A stretch of DNA of 64,000 nucleotides, taken from the NCBI GenBank assembly GCA_018296165.2, contig JACKQL020000015.1, positions 496,001 through 560,000 on the forward strand. The letters are read 5' to 3'. Of this stretch, positions 37,549-47,855 are shown in pieces. The notes beneath the pieces are model-generated. The model was not told the origin of the DNA and ran no database searches. It saw nothing but the letters and a program-made list of their open reading frames with translations. The stretch is from Termitomyces sp. T153. Taxonomy: Eukaryota; Basidiomycota; Agaricomycetes; Agaricales; Lyophyllaceae. Position 1 is the stretch's first letter. Every line of letters starts with the position of its first letter. Made by a program: the position numbers and the translations under genes.

Positions 37549-37561
37549 TTACCCCCCCTTC
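37549..37561 (-). promoter_or_regulatory. G3 polypurine tract
   Basis: gaagggggggtaa abuts the 3' LTR on the minus strand and would prime plus-strand DNA synthesis. R2 has the matching gaagggggcataa at 60587-60599. Confidence 0.75.
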
Positions 37562-37761
37562 AGCGTTGAGACCCTCGAGACACGGGGAGCGAGTTGGGAA
37601 TCAGTAGGGCATGGGAATCGAAGTTGATCAATATTGATCAAACCGCAGCGAGCGGCAGCAGCATGGGGAAGGAAGTCGAGGTGCGGCTGCCGTTCATCAG
37701 GGGCTCCTTCCTAAGTCATTAAAAGAGGTGGACACACCTGGGAGTCCCCCAGATTGTTGTA

Positions 37762-39457
37762 ATGTCTTCTTCAGCTTATTCTCCCACAGCATCTAGGTTG
37801 CCGTCCCTGCCATCCCAGCCGTTGTCTTCCAAGGATTCAGAGGGTTGCCAAGATCGCCGTCAGATTGAGGCGATGTACCATAGCCGTGAGTGCGGTCTGT
37901 CTCATGTACCCCAGAATACTGATTGGTCCTTTGCAGAGTTGTCCGCAGCTGTGGCAGGTCCCTCAGGGCCATTGTCTGGTGTGGACGTGACACAGCCACC
38001 AGCAGGCGTGGCCCCTTCTATGCGCTCCAAGTCTGGCATTCGTCCAGGGGTGGTCCAGCTTGTCCCAGAGGGTTCAAGGGTGGTACAGGCGGAGGTGATG
38101 CCGGAGCAGTTTGCCAAGGCGGTGGGTCGGGCAAGGGGTCCCCCCACCCTCAAGTGGTGTCAGGCAGCGGCCCCAGTGAGTGGCTACTTAGCTTTATGTT
38201 TCCCGGACCAACATGCCCCTGCAGTGTGCGTCTTGCACCCAACGAGAGGAGCAGTGTGAATTTGAGGAGCCTGCATTGAGGGTATGGCGGGACACGTCAG
38301 TGTGCCTTCCATGCTGTTTGCGGCATGAGAAGTGCTCCATCACCCTGAGTTGGCATGCCGCTTGCATCATGGTGGAGCAAGGGTGGGATCGAGATTGGGT
38401 CACAGCGCCACTGGAGGAAGGGCGGAAGGGCAGGGTGTCAGGAAGGAGCTCTGGGGCTGGAGAAGGGGAATGGGTTAGTGTGCCTGCTATGAAGGTGGGG
38501 CCCCCACGGAGTGGACGGAGGGAGGGGGCCCCTTCCACACAGGAGAAAGGGAAACGGAGAGCGTCCCCTTCACCCGAGGCGGGTCCCAATAAGCGGGCGC
38601 AGGGCGAGCAGGTAATGGGGGGCCCCCCTGGTTCCGCGGTATACTCCCCTACATCCGGAGCCCCCGTTGAGCAGTCCACGGATAGGTTGTGGTCAGTTGC
38701 GGAGGCCTATCTGCAGCGTTGGGTAGAGAGCTTGGAACGGTTGTTGGTCGCACGTGAGGAGGAGGTTCAGGGGGTATGGGAGGAGAGGGACGGGGCTTGA
38801 CAGGAGCTGGACGGGGTTCAGAGGGAACGGGACTTGGCACAGAAGGACAAGGACGTCACCATGGGGACTGCCGGGAGCAATTGTCTCATCTGCAGGAGTT
38901 GGAGGTGCGGATGGGGCATTTGCAGGCGTGGGTGGAGGCAGTGGAGGTGGCGATGCAGCAGGCAGGAGGCTCAGGGGCACGGGAGACTCAGCAGGGTTCC
39001 AGCGCTGGGGAAGTCCGGGCGGCGGCGGAGAGGGCGTGGCAGCAGGAGGAATGGCTTGCCAACGAGGCAGCCTCGGGCTGGCAAGGAGTGCTTTGTGAGT
39101 GGTTTCCTTGCTTCCCGTCTCCTAAGCACTGATTCTGTTTCCATAGACTGGGCCAGGGAGCATTGCATCCTTCTCGACGGAGCGTTGGCAGTGCTGGAGT
39201 CCATCCATGATGGGTTGGTGAGGATGCCTGGGGACCTTCCGCCAGAGTTGGGTCAAGGGGTTACGCAGATGGGGCGTCTGTTGGCAGGGCATCAGCAGAG
39301 GGCGACGGCAGACCCCGGAGCGTGGTGGGAGATGGTGACAGATGTGAGGGAACTGCTTTCCGGGCAACCTGAGGTTCTGGCAATGGTAGTGGCGCAGTTG
39401 GAAGTGTTCATGGTGGGAAGGGTAGCAGGGTTAGGGTTGGAGGAGGAGGACGAGTGA
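37762..39457 (+). pseudogene. G3 antisense accessory ORF: Zn2Cys6-like cluster plus coiled coil
   Basis: Lies between chromodomain and 3' LTR on the strand opposite to gag-pol, tail to tail with pol. Three exons are read: 37762-38175, 38225-39094 and 39147-39457, with GT-AG introns of 49 and 52 bp that keep frame. Exon 2 opens with six cysteines spaced C-X2-C-X6-C-X15-C-X2-C-X6-C (residues 139-175), close to fungal Zn2Cys6 binuclear clusters but with a long central loop. A Gly/Pro/Lys-rich linker follows, then a Glu/Gln coiled coil (about 38700-39060) and an acidic C-terminus. A TGA at 38798 and a one-base shift near 38860 break this copy. R1 and R2 carry homologues, so it was part of the family. 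DNA binding is inferred, not shown. Confidence 0.7.
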
Positions 39458-39683
39458 GGGGAACTTGGACCCCATTGTTGAATTGTTCTCTGTCCATTCT
39501 TGTTCGATATGTATATTCACTGCTTGTCGCTATACATTCTCTGGTCCTTCTGCTGAGTGTGGGAAGTTTCAGATAGAGCAAGGGGAGGAGTAAGTGAAAA
39601 CACATAGGAGAGTACTGGTGGGAGTTGAATCCCTGGTGAACCCAGAGGCAGGAGTTATGCCCACTACTGCCATCTGTGTTGGG

Positions 39684-42600
39684 TCAGTCTTGGGGGTTCT
39701 GGGGCTTGGCAGGATTTTGTCGGTGGAAGTCCCAGAGTTTGTCGGGGGCTCTGTCAAGGTTCTTTTGGGGTTCCCACATGTTGTCCTCAGGTCCGTAGCC
39801 CTTCCAGCGGACCAAGTACTGGAGTTGGCCATGGACTATCCAGGAGTCGAGGATCTCGTCGACCTCATAGTGATACTTGTCCTTGACTTTGACGGGGGGT
39901 GGTCGGCTGGGGCATTGGCCGGAGAAGGGGTCTGGAGCGTGCTTTTCAAGGAGTTGAATGTGGAACACAGGGTGGAGGCCCTTCAGGCCCGGAGGCAGGT
40001 TGAGCTTGTAAGCGTGGGTGGAGACCTTCCAGAGGACCTTGAATGGGCCGAGGCATTTGTGGTCAAGTTTGATGGAAGGCCTCTGGGTCTTGAGATTTTG
40101 CCGGTCGAGCCAGACCAAGGTGCTGGGGGGCCAGTTGGGGGTTGGCTTGCAACAGGCATCGGCGTGCTTGGAGTAGGCTTGGTTGGCGGTGTCAATCTCA
40201 TCCTGGAGGAATTGGTGGAGGGATCAGAGGTCCTCGGCAACCTTGTGGGCAACATGAGAAGGAATGTCTTTGAGGGACAGCGTGAGTCAGGGATTGTAGC
40301 CCTTGTTGGCGTAAAAGGGGAAAACTCCAGTGGCGGAGTGAGATGTGTTGTTGTAGGTGAATTTGGCGAGGGGAAGCTCCGCGTGCCAGTCATTCTGTAA
40401 ATAGTTAACGTAGAGGCAAAGATACTGTTCTAATGTCTGGTTTACGTGTTTGGTTTGTCCATCAGTTTCCAGGTGATAGGCAGTAGAGAGGCTGGTTTTG
40501 ATTTCAAGTGCCTTGCACAGCGATTGCCAAAAATGGGATACGAATAGGGGTCTGTGGTCAGAGATGATGTTGTTGGGAAGTCCATGTTTGGAGAATACGT
40601 GTTTGAGAAATAGTCTGGCAAAGTCCGGAGCAGTGTTGGTGGTGTGGCAGGGGATGAAGAGGGCTTGTTTAGTAAGGCGGCAGACAATGACGAGGATTGT
40701 GTTGAAACCTTTGGAGTCGGGGAGTTCGATGATATGATCCATTGATATTGAGGACCAGGGGCGGCGACCGATGGGGAGGGGTTTCAGTAATCCATGGGGG
40801 CGGTAGCAGGGTACTTTGGCCTGTAGGCAGGGTTTGCAGGCCCTTACGTATCATGTGACGTCCTTCTTCATTCCTGGCCAAAAATAAGTCCGGGAGATGA
40901 GTTGAAGGGTCTTACAAATTCCTGGGTGCCCCTGGAGTTTGTGGTCATGGTGTTGTTGGAGTATGTCGAGGTGAATGGACTTGTGGTCCGGGGCGTAGAT
41001 TTGTCCACTCCAGAGCAGGAGGCAGTGGTCCGGAGATAGCAAAAAGGGGTTGTCTACGCTTGACTTGTCGGGGTTGTTGCAGGGGTTGTGCTGGTTGAAG
41101 AAGGGGTCCGGGGGTGAATTCCTGATTTGCTGGAGGATTCCTTCTTTGTTTAAAATCAGCATAGCATGTAGATGTTCGGGTGGGATTACCACTTGATGGT
41201 TGAATGCATTTCATTTGGTTTCGAATGATTTCTTTGGATACACGTTGGGTCTTTGAGTGAGGGCATCAGGCTTTGCACCGAGTTGCCCGGGGCGGTAGTG
41301 AATAGTAAAATCATACTCTGAGAGGGTTTTGGACCATCAAGCTTGGCAGCGGCTGAGCTGTTTTGTGGTTGTAAAATATTGCAGGTTATTGTGATCGGAG
41401 TAGACTTGGATGCGGTGTGGGGACCCCTTGAGGTAGGCCTGCCACTGATGAAAGGCTTTGATGATCGCAAGGAGTTCCTTGTCATAAATATTGTAGTTGA
41501 GTTCCGCTGGGATCATTGATTGGGTGTAGAAGGTGATGGGGCGGAGATCCTTGCCCCCCAAGTCCAACTGGGAGAGTATCCTGGCGATAGTGTAGTCGGA
41601 GGCGTCACATTTGAGCACAATCGGTAGGGAGGGGTCGAAATGGTGGAGGACCAGAGTGGAGGTGAAGGCCTTCTTCAGGAGGAGGAATATGCTCTGGCAC
41701 TTGCTGTCCCAGTCCCAAGGGGTGTCCTTCCGTGTGAGTCGGTTGAGGGGTTTGGTGATCCCAGAGTAGTTGTCAATGAAGCGGCGATAGAAGTTAGCAA
41801 ACCCCAAGAATGACTGTACCTCCTTGATGTTCCGCAGGGAGGGCCAGTTGAGTATTGTGTCAACCTTGGTGGGGTCCATGCGCACACCGTTGGGGGTGAC
41901 AATGACTCCAAGATATTCAACTTCCATTGTGTGGAAGGAGCACTTCTCGGATTTAGCATGAGAGTGATATTCTCGGAGTTGTTCCAAAACACGGCGGACG
42001 TGCTCTGAATGCTCTGCCGGCAAATTCAAGTAGATTAGGATATTGTCCAAATATACAATGACAAAAACGTCGTTCATGTCGTGGAAGATGTCATTCATGA
42101 AGTACTGGAAGGTGGCGGGGGAGTTAGTCATTCCAAAGGGCATTATGAGATACTCAAAGAGGCCATAGCAGGTGCAAAAGGCGGTCTTCCATTCATGTCC
42201 CAGGGCGATCCAGACGTTGTTGTAGCCAGAACGGAGGTTGATTTTTGTGTAAATCTTGGTGCTGCAAAGACGATCAACAAGGTCTCCAATTAAGGGGAGG
42301 GGGTACCGGTTCTTTTTGGTGACTTTGTTGAGTCCCCAATAATCCACACAGAGTTGGAGAGATCCGTCTTTTTCCTTGGCAAACAGAACTGAGGCACCAG
42401 CCGCGGAGATTGACGGGCATATGAAACCTTTGCCAAGCATGTCGTCGAGGTATTCCTTCAGGGCCTGGAGCTTGATTTTGGACATGTTGTAGATCTTGCC
42501 AAATGGGGGTGAGGTACCTTCTTTGAGGTCAATCTTGTGGTCATAGGAGTGGTGCAGAGGGAGTTCCTTGGCACTTCCTTCAGAGAACATGTCAGCAAAC

Positions 42601-42842
42601 TCATGATACTCTGGGGGAACTACTTCGGATAGGATCTGTTCCTCCATCTTGCTTTCTGGCACAGTAGTCCCTGTGCGGAGGTATTCCTTGGGTAGGGCTG
42701 GCGTGACTTGCAACTGGAAGGTGGGGGTGCCTTTTCATAGGAGGTGTGCAAAGGGGATGGCACTGATGATTTTAATGTCGAGGTCTCTGGGGTCGACGGG
42801 GTTGGGTACCATAGGTGTAACAGTCGAGCCTGGGGTGACATT
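39684..42842 (-). pseudogene. G3 pol: RT, RNase H, integrase, chromodomain
   Basis: The longest intact stretch is 42713-41337: reverse transcriptase (TSPPFGKIYNMSKIKL, SLQLCVDYWGLNKVT, MPFGMTNSPATFQYFMND) and RNase H (LPIVLKCDASDYTIARILSQ, YNIYDKELLAIIKAFHQW). Integrase zinc-binding domain at 41192-40851, core at 40742-40287, chromodomain near 39760-39684 ([18 protein letters not shown]). The RT catalytic box reads YLDN, not YLDD, and the usual integrase QTERVNQ reads QTKHVNQ, losing the catalytic Glu. Frame breaks occur near 41330, 40845 and 40290. The chromodomain would direct integration to marked chromatin. Confidence 0.9.
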
Positions 42843-42896
42843 GGGGTCAGTCGGGGGCTTCAGGCGTTGCTGGTTGGGGTAGCGCGGGCCCTTATA

Positions 42897-44036
42897 TCAA
42901 TTCCGAGGTATGTTGGGGGGCAGCCGTCGTAATTTGTCCAAGGGTGATTGAGACAGAGTTGTGCTTCTTTCTCTGTTGGGGTTGTCATCGGGGGTTGGGG
43001 AATCCTGGGTCATTCTGGAGGTGATGGTGTTGGGGCAGGGAATGTTGAGATCAGAGATAGACTGGAGGCAGAGGTGGATGGCAGCCACTAAACTTGCTTC
43101 GGGGCTGGGGAATTGCATGGTGAGGTTCTTCCAGTTGATGTTGGGATTGACATCTTGCAGCCATGGGAGTCCAAGCACGATCAGGGTCAATGGGGGTAGT
43201 TGGGTAATGAGGAGTTGGGCCTGGAATTGCAGGTCATTATCAAGGGTGAGGGTGTTGTCATGATACTGCGTGATTCTTGTCATGGCAGGGCTCCCGTCGA
43301 AGAGTTGGAGCTCGAGGGGTTTGTCGAGGTCATTGCATCGGAGATTGAGTTGGTTGCTGATGAAGACACTGGAGGCGCCGCTGTCTACAAGGGCAGGGAG
43401 CACCTTGAGTGAGCTGCCAAGTCGGACATAGATGACGAATGACCCTGCAGACCTAGAGCAAAGTTGCGGAGGGGTCTGGGGTTGGTCAATCGTGGTCTCA
43501 GAGTTCTCGGAGGGGGGTGAGACATCAAAGGGTACCAGCCCGGAGTCAGTGGGGTTGTCCCGGCCGAGGCGGAGGGTGAGACTGGGCCAATCAACATGGG
43601 GATTGGTGGAGCGGAGCCATGAGAACCCTAAGATGATGGGGGTGGAGGGGTGTAATTTTGTGACAAGTAGTCAGAGTTCTTGCTGTTGTCCGTCAGCAAA
43701 GGTCATGGTCGTTTCTAGGCAATGAGTGATGTCTCCTGCTGGGGTAGAGTCTCCATCAAAAAGTTTGAGGGGGATCAGGGCAGGGAGGCGACGGAGAGGT
43801 TGTGGGGCGAGTGCCGCCAGGGATTCGTCAATGAAGTTATCGGTGGCGCCGCTGTCGACTAGTGTGGGGACAAGTTTGTCAGTGAAGGGAAGAGTGGTGT
43901 GAAGGAGGAGGTTTGTGGATGAGTGGGAGGGGAGGTGTGCTGGGGGGTTATCCGGGGCGAGTACTGTTGCGCGGAGGAGTGTGGCGGGGGTGGAGAAGAC
44001 ATTGGGGTCTGGTCTGCGGTCTAGTGCGTCTTCCAG
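42897..44036 (-). pseudogene. G3 tandem retropepsin-like domains
   Basis: Two aspartic-protease-like domains follow each other. The first is around 43890-43570 (LVDSGATDNFIDESLAAL, later IILGFSWLRSTNPHVDW), the second around 43400-43080 (LVDSGASSVFISNQL, later IVLGLPWLQDVNPNINW). Each has the DSG active-site triad and the hydrophobic-hydrophobic-Gly motif expected of a retropepsin monomer. One TGA near 43675 interrupts the first. R1 has the same pair. Retropepsins normally work as homodimers, so a tandem pair could form a single-chain protease, or one copy may be structural. Confidence 0.78.
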
Positions 44037-44046
44037 ACCTAAACCA
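44037..44046 (-). promoter_or_regulatory. Candidate gag-pol -1 frameshift site
   Basis: The minus strand reads ...GTG GTT TAG GTC TGG in the gag frame, while pol (GLEDALDRRPDPN) uses the -1 frame starting GGT CTG. R1 keeps the same arrangement (GCA GTT TAG GTC TCA at about 11685-11698). The site is not a classical X-XXY-YYZ heptamer, so the mechanism is uncertain. Confidence 0.45.
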
Positions 44047-46591
44047 CCAACTCGTTTTCTGTGAACTGGTAGTTACAGTCCTCTCCATTGATCGTCCACA
44101 CAGCACGTCCCATCACCTGTTGTTTAGGACAACTGCAAATAAAGTGTCCCTGCTCACCACATAGGATGCACATGCCCTCCTTCCATTGTTTCTCCTGCGT
44201 TTCCTCCAGCACGTTGATCCATGGGCTGTCCTGGATTCTGTTTGCGCATAGGGCTTCTTGATTGTTGGTGGGGTCCGGGATATTGTCGTGGTCATTGGGG
44301 TTGGTATCCAGGGGTACTGGGAGTGTCATAGAGGTCGGCGGCATTGAGCTGGGCAGGTGGGCGCTGCCCTGGGGGTCGGTTGGTGTTGGGGACCCCTCGG
44401 CCCAGAGGGAAGTGGGGTGTGGGGTTGGTGGGGTTAGCAGGGATTGAGGATTGAATGCCATTGGTTGCTCCGGCCTGCCAGTTGGTGTTACTGGAGGTGT
44501 TCCAAGAGGTCCAGGGCACCGTGTTTTCGCTGTGGTCTTTCCAGTAACGTTGGTCGACCTGGGTAATGAGTGCCTTGTACCCATCATAGGTGGTTTGCTT
44601 GGGCACGAGGTGAAGGACGTCCTTGATCCGTTGGGGTAGGGCATGACGGAGGGTGAACCAGAGGGCGTTGTAATTCCAGCCAGTCTCATAGGCCTCTTGT
44701 TTGAATTGTACGATTCTTGTTTGAATTGTACGATTCTTGTTTGAATTGTACAATAAAGGTCATGAAGCGTTTGTTGTTGCGCATTTGGAGGTTGAAGAGA
44801 TTTTCCTCCACCTCTGCTATGGTGTCAAAGATGCCAAACTTACTCGAGAACTCTTGGGTGAAAGCAAGCCAATTGGAGAGTACGGGATTGTTTGGGTCAA
44901 ACCAGAGTAGCGCGGTGTAGTGGTTAAAGGCGATGCTCTGTAAGTATGATGCAGCAAAAGCTACTCGTGAGCTCTCAAGCTGAAAGGTAATGGGCTTAGC
45001 TTGGAACATAGTTAAACACTGAGTCAGGAAGATTTGCCACTTCCGAGGGTCGCAGCCAGTGAAGGGTTTGGGCTTCTGGATGTCGAGTTTACTCTCCCAG
45101 GCCAGTGCATTGTGGGTATTGTCCTGTGAATTTTGGGTTCGAGGTGGGGGTCCGGCATTGTAGTAGTAGTAGTAGTAGTGATTTCCGTTTCTGCACTGGG
45201 GGGGAAAGTTGTCCATCGCCGGGCCCCATCCTCCAGGGGGTCCGCTATTGGGTGGTCCTCTGCCGGGGTTTTGACCCACGCTACCTGGGGCGGGTCCTGG
45301 GGCCCATCAAGGGGGAGGGGGTCCTCCGGGGGTCAGGGGTCCAAAATAGTTGGCGTCGGTGGGGGGATTAGGCATCGGGGTGGGCGGGGGACAAGAGGGG
45401 TTGGTGGAAAAAGGGGGTCGGGGCGCCCTGGAGCCCATGGGCTGTCGTGGGGGAACTGGGGCGTTGGGACGGGGTGGAGGGGCATTGATATGAGGGGCAC
45501 GGAGATTGAAGTGGGGGGTTGGTCTCATTGAGGTCTGTCGCATGGGGCGTGTTCATCGGCGGGGTTGCCAGGCTTGTCGATATAGGAGAGGGTCCAGTTG
45601 TTGTTGTTGACATGTAGGGGTGGTTGTTGGGAATGGAGTTTGGGAGTGGCGGGTTGGTCCCAGGTTCGGAAGGCGCTGGGTACGGAGCTGGCCCGGGGCC
45701 AGGCAGAGAGAGCCAAGGTGTGGGCGGCGGATTGGTCAAACAACTCCCCCGCGGGTTGAGGTTCCTCAAGATGCTGGAGGCCGCATTGAGTTCTTCCTGC
45801 TGACGGGGAATGGAAGGTGGGGCTTTGCTTCGTGTTCTGACGGGTTCCTCGTGTTGCACATGGAAGGAGCGGGCAGGATCCAGAGGGTCTTCAAAGGGGC
45901 GGGGGTTTGGGCTAGTGTGGATTTCTTCAACCAAGGCACGGAGCTTGTTCCGTAAGTTATTATCAATGCCCAGGGTGCCTTGCGTATTCTCTGGGAGGTT
46001 CCCTTGCAGGTAGCATTTGTGGAAGTCAAGGAGTTGATCCGCCCAGACCTCTGGAGTTGTAGAGGTGTTGGGGTAGCATAGGTTGGTGAGGAGGGTGCAG
46101 GTATGCCTTGCAAATTCTGTGGGGGACAGACAGAGGAAGCAGAGGACTTTGTCACATTGCTGGGCGTAGGCTTTGACCCTTTGCTGCCTAAGAGAAGGAG
46201 GAGTTTGAGCAGCGAACGGTGGGCAGGGGGGGGAATAGTTATCCATGGGCTCCGGAGGGACTGGGGCTGCAGCAGGGATTGGATACGCATAGTAATAGGT
46301 GGGGAGAAGGTAGGCGGGGCTGGGGGGTGCTGTGGAGTATCCTCTGGGGTTGATACGGGGATTATTGCCATTGGTGTGGAATGCGGGAGGGCGGCACCAG
46401 CCTGGGGGTATTCTCTGGCTGATAGAGAGGGTGTAGAACACCTGGTTGGAGTCAGGGGTCCAGTGACAGGGCACGTACTGATCCGCGAAGGGACCTGGGT
46501 AGAATGGGGCATAGGGATTTTCTGGTAGGGGTCGGCCATAGGCATCAGTTGGGTAACCAACGGGGTTGTATGCGGGGTTAAATGCCAACAT
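44039..46591 (-). pseudogene. G3 gag
   Basis: The likely start is the Met at 46591 (MLAFNPAYNPVGYPTDAYGR). The frame stays open to 45368 with a Pro-rich N-terminal half, breaks near 45300, continues at 45279-44753 with a poly-Tyr run and the gag core (KWQIFLTQCLTMFQAKP, FTQEFSSKFGIFDTI), is shifted by a 20 bp triplication at 44695-44752, and ends at 44039 after a zinc knuckle (CILCGEQGHFICSC, CX2CX4HX4C). The terminal TAG is followed by pol in the -1 frame. Gag would form the intracellular particle. Confidence 0.85.
44695..44752. repeat. 20 bp unit repeated three times inside G3 gag
   Basis: cttgtttgaattgtacgatt occurs three times in tandem, the last copy slightly altered. R1 has a single copy, so two extra copies (40 bp) were gained and shifted the gag frame. 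Confidence 0.85.
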
Positions 46592-46623
46592 CAAGAACAG
46601 GGTAAGGGGGAGTCTTGATATTA

Positions 46624-47620
46624 TGTCAGGTTCCGCTGACGACGGGGGCTCAGTACACTGGCAAGTCCTTACTAGGCAAATGCGATGTCCTGCACTTATA
46701 ACCAGGCATCCAGAGTTGGAGCAGAGGTGGGGAGGCTTGCGAGGGGGTTCTAGGGAAAGTAGCCCGAGCAAGTCCTGAATGGCCCAGAGAAGTCTAAGAC
46801 CAAAGGTATTGGTCATTGACCCAGGGCAGGTGTCAGGGCTAGTTTGTGGGCGCGCAAATAGATTGCGGGGTAAGCGGAGGCTTCTCAAGTGATGGGGGTG
46901 GGGCTGGAGTTGGATAGGGGATTACCAGGGCTTGATGGGTCCCGGGGCCAAGCGGGGAACAAGGGTCAGAGTTGTCGTAAGAACGTTTGGGTCGTGGCAC
47001 ATGCACAGAGTTCATACTAATGTAGGGAGCAAGAGGAACTTAGAAGAACAAAGGAAATATGTACAGTCAAGACGAGATGGAGACGAGACGAGACTGAGGA
47101 GAAAGATAGATTCAAAACTTAAAAATAGAAACAGAGATGAGACAAGAGACAAAACATAGGAAACCGGTAAATGTAATATCAAGACTAAAGTTCGAGGAGT
47201 TATTCTATGACTTATATACCAACTACTGGGTACCCTGGAGGGCAGTGGATATGGCAGTGGGAGTCGACGGAGCTGTGCGGAGTTGACGAGTGTCAGGTAC
47301 AATCCAAGAGCGGGCTGCGGCGGTATTCTGATGGGATCAGTTGGGGGCGCAGGCCACTCTGAGGACGTCATAATACTCTGGGATGGGTTGGGTAAACTAG
47401 GGTAGGGGGTCGGGAACGTATGACGTGGCCAGGAATGGTGGGGGAAGGTTTTGGGGGGAGTGTTGATGGCTACGGAGAGGGTGTTGGAGTTGCCATCGGG
47501 GTTTGCTGGAGAAGCATCGGAGTTATCCAGTGTGGGCGTGAAAGTGTGGGCAGGGTTTAGGGGAGTTAGACGGGAAATCGGGAGGGGTTGGGAACAGTGT
47601 CTAGGGAGCGGGTTGTGACA
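46624..47620 (-). repeat. G3 5' LTR
   Basis: 997 bp. On the minus strand it starts TGTCACAACCCGCTCCC and ends GGAACCTGACA. Its TATA-like box is at 47211-47220. Relative to the 3' LTR it has a 19 bp insertion near 47270. Confidence 0.92.
47211..47220 (-). promoter_or_regulatory. G3 5' LTR TATA-like box
   Basis: ggtatataag on the minus strand, in the same context as the boxes in the R1 and R2 LTRs. Expected promoter of the genomic transcript. Confidence 0.5.
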
Positions 47621-47625
47621 GAGAC
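47621..47625. repeat. TSD of G3, right copy (gagac)
   Basis: Identical to 36566-36570. Confidence 0.88.
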
Positions 47626-47855
47626 CATGTCATCTACCAAGACAAGTATACTGGAATGGAAATGTGATGACCGAGGATGAGCAATAAGATGATGTTGGCC
47701 ACAGAATCTCATATTTGGAAGTGGGCACCTTAGGTCTTGGAACTTTAGATAACATTGAGTCAGTTCAAGGAATTGGATTATTCACAGGAGGTGAAGACGT
47801 ACAAAGAAAAAAACACTGCACGTCCCAAGCATCAGGCTACAAGTCAGGAGAAAGT
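47626..47855 (-). other. Continuation of the G3 target, no clear gene
   Basis: Sequence upstream of the hypothetical gene that G3 interrupted. It has a few coding-like codons on the minus strand but nothing I can identify. Confidence 0.3.

Larger units (their letters stand above)
36571..47620 (-). mobile_element. Gypsy chromodomain LTR retrotransposon G3, full-length structure
   Basis: An 11,050 bp element reading right to left: 5' LTR 46624-47620, gag, tandem proteases, RT, RNase H, integrase, chromodomain, antisense accessory ORF, polypurine tract, 3' LTR 36571-37548. It has TG...CA ends and TSD gagac on both sides (36566-36570 and 47621-47625). The LTRs differ by a 19 bp indel and scattered, mainly C/T and G/A substitutions. 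Damaged catalytic sites and several frame breaks mean it can no longer move by itself. It is GC-rich and CpG-rich, unlike R1 and R2, and is the youngest insertion here. Confidence 0.93.

Noticed and set aside
39594..40400. 268-codon plus-strand frame
   Set aside because: It is the antisense shadow of the G3 integrase and chromodomain; unlike 37762-39457 it has no domain pattern and no support from R1 or R2.
45105..46528. Several plus-strand Gly/Arg-rich frames over G3 gag
   Set aside because: Antisense shadows of the GC-rich gag frame.
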